DNA of 64,000 nt, from positions 19,460 through 83,459 of the forward strand of contig ML978285.1 of the NCBI GenBank assembly GCA_010015745.1, read 5' to 3'. The stretch is from Setomelanomma holmii. Lineage: Eukaryota > Ascomycota > Dothideomycetes > Pleosporales > Phaeosphaeriaceae. Numbering within the stretch: the first letter of the stretch is position 1; the number at the start of each line of letters is the position of its first letter. The notes below the pieces were generated by a model. It was not told the origin of the DNA, made no database searches, and saw only the letters and a program-made list of their open reading frames with translations. Shown here in pieces: positions 56,205 through 64,000 of this stretch. A program made the translations under genes and the position numbers.

Positions 56205-57037
56205 GGCAAGTTGACTAGGCGTAGTTGCAGCAGGGAGAGTGAAGTCTTATCATGGTCGTGAACAGAGCATGGACTACAAGACCCGAAGAGTGAAGTTTGG
56301 CTGACAGATGGACTGCCCGGGCGGCTCTGCTCGAGAAGCTTCGACTTGCCCTGCGACATCTGCGATTCGCTTAACTAAGTTATCGATAGCGGCGCGCGAC
56401 ACGTCCGCAGTGCTTTCACCGACCCAACACCCCCGCCAACGCGATTTGCATAATCTAGGCTGCTATCAACCACTGTTTTTGTTCCACGAGATGTCGGAGA
56501 ATCAATCTGTGGCTGGAGCGATTCTCGGCCCGTCATCCGCATCCTGCAGGCCTCTACATCACGCAATCTTGGCCGCCTCAATTTCAATATGCAATTCCGA
56601 CTGCTAAACACCGCCTGCACCCCACGTTTTCTCCTGCGAGCTCAGAGTTCGCTTATTCTTGCCGCAGACAAATGCTGGCACGGGAGCTCGAGTTGCTTCA
56701 ACGAGACCATTCTCTGACACGTGCTCAGACTTCTGTGAAGCGCATCTGGCCTGAGTTGCTCCAGATGCGTTTATCTGGACCCTGAAACCCAACAGAGATG
56801 TGATTGAACGTGGCGGAGGTCTTGCCAAGTGATCGCCAACAGGGTCGTCGCCTCTATGGATGATCCCACCATGTCTCATCCCCCGCCGCCCTGCTTTCTT
56901 TTACTCAACTCCATATCTACAGCCGTGTCAGACTTGTGACACGTGCCCGTCTGGGCTGCATATGCAACCACTTGATAAAGCTTAGGAGATTACCCGTCTA
57001 ACTCTACAACTTTACTTGGTGTTTCCTCCCAAGTGTC
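56205..57037. promoter_or_regulatory. divergent promoter region, UFD1-like / F-box-like
   Basis: Spacer of about 830 bp between two divergent genes. No gene or motif assigned. Confidence 0.4.
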
Positions 57038-58393
57038 ATGGGTCCTATTGTCCTCTCCGATGTCCCCACCTCCCTGGCCGATCTGTTGTCCAACACCTTG
57101 ATCCTGCGACAAACCGCACCTTACCTACCAGTCAAGTCTCTCTGCGCTCTAGCGAAGACATCGAAGTCATTTCGTCACATCATCCGCCAGTCGCCGGAGG
57201 CTTTCCGATACCTCGACCTCTCCCCCATCAAGTCCGCGATATGTCCAATCAACGAACCTCTCGATGCAGGAGGTAACAACTGGCGCCAAGAGCGCATGGA
57301 CGAATCTCTTACCGAAGACGATTTCTACTCTGGCCCGCTGCGTGGAATCTTTTCGAGACTTGAGCAACAGCATGTCTTGAGGAATGTCAACACCCTCGTG
57401 CTGGACAGTCTCAGTGTGACAGCTGAGTTCGTCAAAGAGCTCATGACTGAGGAGAGATACAATGTCCGCATTCTGTCTATCAGGGAAGTAAAGCACCTCA
57501 ACGAGAGGAGGCTCCAGCAATACCTCCGCTACGCCGTGCGCCCGTCCAGACCCGCTGGTACGCCTCGCGTCAAGGGCATATACCTCTTCGGTCCTCGCGA
57601 GCCCGCGCCCGTCGCCGCATCCGCTACCAAGCGATCCGCTTCTCCCGCATCTCGAGGTGTCATGTCGTCGCAAGGAGCACAAATAGGCGCAGAGTGGAAT
57701 CAGAAGTCAGCAACGGCGTTGAACGCTGCTTTGTTGAGGACTGATGACAAGTGGTATCAATCGACGGGGAGAATGATGGCGAAACGACCCTCGTCAGACT
57801 GGGCAGAAATACTCCAGGCATGCGAGGGCATCATCGCTTTCGACGCGGTGCTCTGCAGAGGTCCACGTCACGACCCAAGCAAGGCTTATATTCCGGAAGG
57901 TCCTGCGAGCAGCATTCCGCATCCCGTGTCATTTCTGCGACCTGCGATTGCCACCATCGCGCTGGGACATACAGGCTGTGAGACTTGCCATACATGCCCT
58001 GAAGCACCAGCCATATTTGGACAGTCCCCGGCTAGCCAATTCCCTCTTCTCAGTCCCGTGCCACTACACTGGAGCTCGGTACGCGTTGCGCAGTTGCCAC
58101 ACTCGCTTGACGGGTCGACACCTCCACCACTGTTTGTCAGATGTGAGGACTGTCTCAAAGGACGCTGGTGCGAGCGATGCCACAAATGGTGGGACGAAGA
58201 TTGTTATGCCGGGTCGACTATAGCACAGCGCACAGAGTTGCAACAGACGGAACTCATGGAAACACTTGAACCCAACGGGACCGCGCAGATGATCCCAAAA
58301 CAAACTATCAAGGTACATATGGGCCTTTGCGTAGACTACTGCCTCGTGGACGAATGGATGACTGGTGCTGGTGGAGCCGGCATGTGGGGATGA
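57038..58393 (+). CDS. F-box-like protein with C-terminal Cys-rich motif
   Basis: Single exon, 451 aa. The N-terminal half of an F-box-like domain is seen at about 25-65: TAPYLPVKSLCALAKTSKSF, then RHIIRQSPEAFRYLDLS. A region with a leucine-rich-repeat flavour follows (VLDSLSVTAEFVKELM, RILSIREVKHLNERRLQQYL). A conserved Cys cluster comes near the end: CETCHTC, RCEDCLKGRWCERCHKWWDE. Then VHMGLCVDYCLVDEWMTG and a stop after GAGGAGMWG. The predicted role is a substrate adaptor of an SCF ligase or a zinc-binding regulator. Three further phase-0 exons with zinc-type Cys lie 200 bp downstream and may once have been the end of this gene. Confidence 0.75.
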   Translation: MGPIVLSDVPTSLADLLSNTLILRQTAPYLPVKSLCALAKTSKSFRHIIRQSPEAFRYLDLSPIKSAICPINEPLDAGGNNWRQERMDESLTEDDFYSGPLRGIFSRLEQQHVLRNVNTLVLDSLSVTAEFVKELMTEERYNVRILSIREVKHLNERRLQQYLRYAVRPSRPAGTPRVKGIYLFGPREPAPVAASATKRSASPASRGVMSSQGAQIGAEWNQKSATALNAALLRTDDKWYQSTGRMMAKRPSSDWAEILQACEGIIAFDAVLCRGPRHDPSKAYIPEGPASSIPHPVSFLRPAIATIALGHTGCETCHTCPEAPAIFGQSPASQFPLLSPVPLHWSSVRVAQLPHSLDGSTPPPLFVRCEDCLKGRWCERCHKWWDEDCYAGSTIAQRTELQQTELMETLEPNGTAQMIPKQTIKVHMGLCVDYCLVDEWMTGAGGAGMWG

Positions 58394-58594
58394 ATGACTC
58401 TACCAGTATCTTGGCGCGCGAGAAGTAAGGTTCCGCCGTACGGCCGTTATGAAGTAGTTGGATTCCGGAAACCAGTCTTACCCACTGGCCGTGGAGCCCG
58501 CTATTGGATAACAGCACTGAATTACCTAGTACTTGCGCGCCAAGGTATGTCCTCAAACTTTTGGCAAGAAAATTGCTGACGAGATTGAACGCAG
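58394..58594. other. in-frame open region after the F-box-like stop
   Basis: After the TGA at 58391-58393 the same frame stays open for about 50 codons to a donor-like CAAG|GTATGT at 58545. It joins the next exon-like block out of phase, so no clean model results. Confidence 0.4.
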
Positions 58595-58874
58595 ATTGTG
58601 GGCGTCAGACGTGACTGCTTTGGCTGCGGCCACACGGTGTGTTCCTCGACTTCTCAACATTGGGCACCAAACTGACATGTCGTAGTGCATAAGCTGTAAG
58701 GAGCTTTTCATTCGACAATGCAAGAAGTGTCAGAACGAGTATTGTCTTGAGGACAACGATGCGTCGTCCGCCACAATGGTACGTCCCTCCCCAGCATCCG
58801 TTAGCTTTTGTTCACAATGTTTGCAGTGCGATTGGTGCAACTTTACTTCGCGAAGGACAGTTGAGATGTACTGA
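58595..58874 (+). pseudogene. zinc-finger C-terminal exons without an assigned start
   Basis: Three consecutive phase-0 exon-like blocks (58595-58636, 58686-58778, 58827-58874) separated by 48-49-nt GT-AG introns. They read RDCFGCGHT, CISCKELFIRQCKKCQNEYC, and CDWCNFTSRRTVEMY before a stop. The clean introns, Cys spacing and phases imply real coding history. Either this is the decayed end of the F-box-like gene (needing the TGA read and a frame change) or an exon set whose first exon I cannot find. I lean to a decayed or mis-modelled C-terminus. Confidence 0.45.
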
Positions 58875-59633
58875 GCAGACAGAATCTGTCGGTAGCCCTT
58901 GGTGAAACAGGTCCTCGACATGGAGCTACAGACCGGGCTGGGCGTAATATGGTGTTGACTGATGAAGCTATACGTGATGATAAACCTAGCTAGATACCCC
59001 TCTCATCCTTACGAATATCAAGAATGAACAACCTATCCACTGATTTCGACGTGCGGATTGCTTATGTGCTCAGCATGATGCTAACAATTGTCGTATCGAT
59101 ATCTCTATTTCATCTCGTTGCCGTGCGAGCGTGCTGAAGCTCGTTGGTGTAGCGCATCATGGCCCTAGCTCCAAGACGCGGCTGGGATGATGAACCGCGG
59201 ATTGTGAACTGGCGATCCAATGGCAAAGCAAGCGCGCCGCAACCACCGCTAAACATCACTTTCTACCTGCAACAAACCCTCTGCCCCAGACACCGCCGTC
59301 ACCGTCCTCCGCACCCCACATCCGCCCTTGCACCATCTACCACCGATATCAGACCTCATCGACGCGGCAAGCATCACGAACTTGATGAGTGCAATTGGCG
59401 GCCAGCCAGCTTCAACCTTCTCTCGACCTCCGTAGCAAGAACTCCGCCGGAGTACACGACCAGGGCAGGCGCGCGACTTCAATTTAGACCTGCGACTTCG
59501 ACCGGGGCACACGCCGACGTCTCACTTCTCGACGCTCCAGCGCGCGTAGCAACAGACGCGATACTCTCAGAAGGGCACGAACAACGATTGAAACTAGAAA
59601 GCTCCAATCTCATAGTCTCGCCACACCGTCAAG
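58875..59633. other. intergenic, leader of the Arp8 gene
   Basis: An open frame at 59159-59713 overlaps the Arp8 first exon in another frame; it has biased composition and no motif and is read as leader sequence. Confidence 0.4.
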
Positions 59634-61923
59634 ATGGTAGGCAAGAAGTCGGGCAGGGCCCAACTGAGGGAAGAAGGTATGGAAATGAGATGGCGATGTC
59701 GAATAATAGCTGACTGTGGACGCAGGCCTCGAAAGAACAGACAACAACATGGACCTCACAACATGGCCCCAGGTGCCTATGATCAACCAGAAGAATTACT
59801 ACACCGAATTTCTCAAGCGTGACGAGCAATTCCTAGCCGTACGATACCCAAAGGACGAAGAAAGAGCACGCATTGTGCAAGAGGCGCGGGATAAGGATCG
59901 AGCGCGTGCACTTGGTGTACCGCAAGCAGAAGGCACGACACCTCAGGCTGTGGATGAGACCGCAGAGGATGCAGACGTGTCTTTTGCGTCGCGGACCGAC
60001 ATCTCAAAGCTCATCGTTATACACCCCGGCAGTCAGAATCTTAGGATAGGTCTAGGCTCCGACGCGCTACCCAAGACAATACCCATGGTGATTGCGCGGA
60101 AATGGAAAGAGAGCGAGGATGAGGAAGATGGCGGAGAACCCAGCCCCAAACGCATGAAGTTAGATGGCGCGGTTCCTGCAGATGCCCTGCCCGAGAAGTG
60201 GTTCGGGGAGGACTTTGCGGATCAATACATGGCCATGTCATCGGAGCTACGAACACGCATGCGCTCAAACAAGCGCAGAGTGCTGCCAAATTCGAAGGAC
60301 CTGGTCATCAACTACAACCGACGCACACCTCCAGATATCATCTCAGAGCACAATGACATGGACCGCATCGATTGGACGGAGTTGCCGGCGGTTTCGAACA
60401 AGGCGCCAGGTTTCTTCACGGGACATGCAGCGTTGCGGATACCAGAAAAGTCGAACCCTCGATACAAGCTGTTCTGGCCGATACGGAACGGTACTTTCAA
60501 CGAGGTGGACTACCTGGACCGCAACCAAATATACCATGACATATCGAAGATCTTGCAGGAAGCCTTCAAGAACCAACTAGGCATCAAGAGCCTGAAGGAT
60601 CTGGTGAACTACAAGTGCGTCTTCATCATCCCGGATCTGTATGAGCGCCAATATGTGACCATGATTTTGGACATTCTGATACGAGATCTCGGCCTTGGCA
60701 AGGTGTGCTTGCAACAGGAGAGCCTTTCGGCGTCTTTCGGAGCTGGATACGGTGTCACGTGTGTGGTCGACCTTGGCGCGCAGAAGACCTCAATATGCTG
60801 CGTCGACGAAGGATTGTGCGTGGAGGAATCACGCGTCAATCTGAAGATGGGAGGGTCAGACGTGACGGAAACATTCATCAAGATGATGCTGTATGGACAC
60901 TTCCCGTATTCAGACATGAATCTGAAGAGGAGGTACAACTTCCTGCTGGCAGAAGAGCTGAAGCAAAAGTTCTGCTCGATGGACGAAGGTTCGGTCACAG
61001 TGCAAACTTGGGACTTTCATCTTCGAGCTTCGGGACAGGACACACGCAAGTACACGTTCAAGACCTACGATGAGACTATGCTCTCAGTCATGGTAAGGAC
61101 ACACCCATCGAAGACATCTAGGATCAAATGCTAATCAATGCAGGGTCTCTTCAAACCTTCAATATTCGACAACGCAAAGAAACTTCAAAATCGGCGAAAA
61201 GTCATACCACGCTCGGTCGATCTATATGATGGATCACCAAACGACCCCATCTCGCAAGCCCAAATCGCTATCCTCGAAGCCGCGGCAGGCAAACCAGTCG
61301 TCGCCGCCGTCAACGGCACATGCGACCCCATAGCCGCTGTATCTACACCCCAACGCCCCCAACCAAACCCTTTCAACCTCCTCGGCCGCCTCACCGAAAA
61401 CGAAAACACCCCGCGCTCCTCAGTCGCCGGCTCACCAGGTCCCGAAGGCACAGGCACACCGAACCCAGAACGCGACACCCCGATGGGCGACGCAGAAGGC
61501 CAACCTCTCATCTTCCGCGACCCCGTCCTCGAGAAAACCAAACTCGCAGAAGCGCGCGATACCGTACTGCCCATCACGCCCCTCGACCACGCGATCCTTG
61601 AATCCCTCGCACAAGGCGCGCGCGGCGACGACCGCAAGCTGCGCGATTTCTTCGGCGGCATCATGCTTGTCGGCGGCGCATCTAAAACACCCGGACTACG
61701 CGAATTCATCGAGGCGCGGCTGCGCGAACTGAGGCCGTTTTATGGCAAGGAGATTCTTGTGGGCCCGCCGCCAAGGGAGTTTGATCCGCAGGTTGTGGCG
61801 TGGAAGGGGGGGAGTGTGTTTGGGAGGCTGAGTGGGCATGGGAATGATAGTTGGATTTCGAGGTACGAGTATGATATGCTCGGGGCGAGGCTGTTGAATA
61901 ACAAGTGTATGTTTGCTTGGTAG
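59634..61923 (+). CDS. arp8: actin-related protein 8 (INO80 complex)
   Basis: Three exons (59634-59676, 59726-61092, 61144-61923; introns 49 and 51 nt) encode 729 aa. Arp8 is a nuclear actin-like subunit of the INO80 chromatin remodeller that binds histones and helps hold actin and Arp4. Actin-fold blocks are KLIVIHPGSQNLRIGLGSDA (phosphate loop 1 region), FWPIRNGTFNEVDYL, YKCVFIIPDLYERQYVTMIL, then LSASFGAGYGVTCVVDLGAQ (phosphate loop 2 region), VNLKMGGSDVTETFIKMML, GGIMLVGGASKTPGL and AWKGGSVFGRL. Arp8-type features are the long N-terminal extension, an acidic and basic insert (about 150-180), and a Pro/Thr-rich insert before LPITPLDHAI. Ending CMFAW is also family-like. Confidence 0.92.
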
Positions 61924-64000
61924 GGTGGGAAGAAAATGGATGTGGATGGTGGATGTGGGGTGTGGGAGCCTTGGGATGGTTAGCATTGTATGGGTGTTGG
62001 TGATGGTATTCATGTGAATCGTAGGTGTCTAGGCATGATGTGGTGAACGACATGATAGCAAAAAGGTCTTGCTTTGGATTTCCCTGAGCGTAGATTCGTG
62101 CTCAACATGACATTGACCCACATGTTTGGAAGGGCGACTCTGCAACAGGTACAATACAGAACAAACCAGCTCCGTGTCGAGTTTTACTCCGTCGTGGTCC
62201 CATGGCATATGCTGTGTAGAAGCCACACGCATGCACACCACGGAACAAGTCACTCTGCCGTTTCAGGAATTCAATGTTAGCCGGGGCTATTACGAAGCCT
62301 TTCTGACATTCTGACATGTTTACAAGTACGCCATTCGGACTTTGCAGACGGCGGAACTCCGCGTCTCCCATCTAGCGCAACTTGCGCGGCTCGCTCGCGA
62401 AGAAGGCTATCATGACTTTCGCCCTGCATCGTAGCGAGGTTTGTTAAACAGGTTTCGGCTGACTTTCAGCCCTGTCCAGCCTGGAGAAGTGAACATGAGT
62501 GAACATGACGTTCCTGCCCTGCATACCGGTACACTCGACGTGTAGGAGCAGTCGTGGATGACTGATCAATACTCCAATCTTGCCCAATTCGGAGACCTGC
62601 CATGCGAGCATCGCTTCAGGGTTGGAGTGATTAGTTACGGGCGATGCGATCACCGACCCAGGGTTTGCAGCATACTACATGCCAGTGGGGGCTTACAACG
62701 CTGACGGCGACAGCATTATCTAGGGCAGTAGGCCGAATACGGCAGACTCATAGTGTTGCATGTTGATAAAGCGTGGGGAAGGATTAGTATGGAGAGTATT
62801 TTGGGACAAGCGATGAGTAAGCGGTACAGCAGTCGTCGTCAGATGATGTTCGTGATTGGAATGGGTGGTCGGAGATAAGTTCCAGTCGGCGAGGTAGATG
62901 CATAAGACTGTTCGATCGATGTAAACTCCAAGGCACTTGAAGGTGGTGGTGATATCAGGCTTGATGAAGAGATCGAGATCCACTTCAAGGAGCTGACGGG
63001 GAGGTGCGAGACGATTCAGTCCTTACGGGAGAGACTGTCGATGCTCAGTGACATTGTATTTAGCTCCAGGATGCGTTGCTGGCTTCCCTTTGGCGTCGAA
63101 TATGCAGATGGTACAACTGACCCAGCGGGTCGAGGATTATCGAAGGAGCTTGCGTCAGCAAGGCACGAGGGCATCTGCACAAACGCAGGGTAGGAAGGTT
63201 GGACGTCGTATGGTACGCAAGATTCCTCCCAGATACAACTTCACGTGGCCTCTTGCCTATCCAGTTGTTCGACGCACGTATAGTCTTGCTCAAGCGTGTC
63301 TTATGACGCAATAGAAGGCGGCGAGCAGAGAGATGAGCAACCCCGTCCCAATCAATTGAACAAAAGATAAGCGAGAAGGGATTTCACGCTGTATACTTGG
63401 GACACCTTTCACCGTAGCATGCGCTGGCGTAGGCGACCTGCACCATCATCCACTTGCGCGAACCTGATTGAATGCAAGGGCCGACTAGACAATCGCTGTA
63501 TAGGATTGCCTCCAGATAGGACTTCTCCGCAGCAGACGTCGGGCTTGCAAAGACAAGGCATGTACGAGCTTCCGGTACCTCCGGAAGGCGGAAGTCATGG
63601 GTTGTGGGAGAACGCTGTTGGGTCCATGATTCCAAGACCAATATTTCTTTTGCAGAGAAGCGAATTTCGCACGATTTTGACGCGATATCTCTGGTGCGTT
63701 CGGCCTTTAGACAAGTGGTAAGTAGCAAGTCGAGCTTGATTAGCTCGGAAGGCTAACATTTCTGTATCCCGTGTAGACGACCTGACTAATGCTTCTCGGG
63801 TAACGTGTTCCACTACCATCCCGTCAACACCACCATCCCGTCTGCCCCACCAAAACCAGTACAGTCCAGCGTACGATTACTCAACAACCACATGATTGAA
63901 TTGTCTAAAACTTTGACAAAGGATAGACCAGATCTGTCTACATTGAGTCCTATTGTGGCCTTGTACATGACATTTGCTGCACGTTGGTGGTGCTCTTGTT
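61924..64000. other. 2-kb terminal region without confident genes
   Basis: No open frame gives a recognisable domain. A stretch at about 62321-62434 plus reads protein-like (YAIRTLQTAELRVSHLAQL, then EEGYHDFRPAS before a stop) but has no start or partner exon, so it may be a gene remnant. On the minus strand 62720-62983 is open (LDLFIKPDITTTFKCLGVYI) without family match. A gene may continue past the window edge. Confidence 0.4.

Noticed and set aside
59159..59713. 184-codon plus frame upstream of Arp8
   Set aside because: Overlaps the Arp8 first exon in another frame, has no domain, and fits leader sequence.
1..64000. tRNA, rRNA or transposon genes
   Set aside because: No tRNA box B-like sequence in a cloverleaf context, no rRNA block, and no transposase, reverse transcriptase or terminal repeats were recognised by eye; a covariance search was not possible.

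Overview
The window is nuclear DNA of a filamentous ascomycete (Pezizomycotina, most likely a dothideomycete). The signs are compact genes on both strands, about 100 short introns of which most are 46-60 nt with CTRAC branch points, and fungus-specific families: Sip5, DUF2458, an Sfl1-like heat-shock-type factor, a Zn2Cys6 regulator, GH55 and INO80 Arp8. I see no tRNA, rRNA, transposon or viral gene. I resolved 27 intact genes, two clear pseudogenes and one unplaced set of zinc-finger exons. Exon junctions come from reading frame, splice signals and remembered family motifs, not from transcripts.

Layout. 0-11 kb: YggS/PROSC PLP-homeostasis protein, alpha/beta hydrolase, secreted aldose 1-epimerase, Sip5-like RING protein, nitrilase-superfamily amidohydrolase, EthD-domain protein. 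11-24 kb: eIF3 subunit L, a Ser/Pro-rich coiled-coil protein, an RRM nucleolar-type protein, a small Cys-rich membrane protein, a COX14-like mitochondrial protein, a five-exon DUF2458 gene, a Thr/Ser-rich surface protein. 24-40 kb: HSF-type transcription factor, F-box protein, hypoxanthine-guanine phosphoribosyltransferase, a 16-bp minisatellite broken by an assembly gap, a UBE2L3-like E2, a large TBC Rab-GAP, a BTB protein. 40-49 kb: inositol monophosphatase, a second 16-bp minisatellite, a divergent pair of dead genes (aldo/keto reductase and Zn2Cys6 regulator), a small protein with an internal duplication, a putative cyclase, a thioesterase. 50-62 kb: GH55 exo-beta-1,3-glucanase, UFD1-like zinc-finger protein, a second F-box-like protein with stray zinc exons, Arp8. 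62-64 kb: no confident gene.

Most genes are unrelated housekeeping functions. The block that looks like an accessory locus is 41.9-48.6 kb: a reductase and its divergent regulator are both inactivated by stops that C-to-T (or complementary G-to-A) changes would explain, plus small frameshifts, while the neighbouring cyclase and thioesterase stay open. I found no convincing new biological system. The points most worth a second look are that decayed pair, a 6-nt micro-exon in the GH55 gene, three GC-AG introns, the internal-repeat small protein, and the conserved-looking zinc exons downstream of the 57-kb F-box gene.
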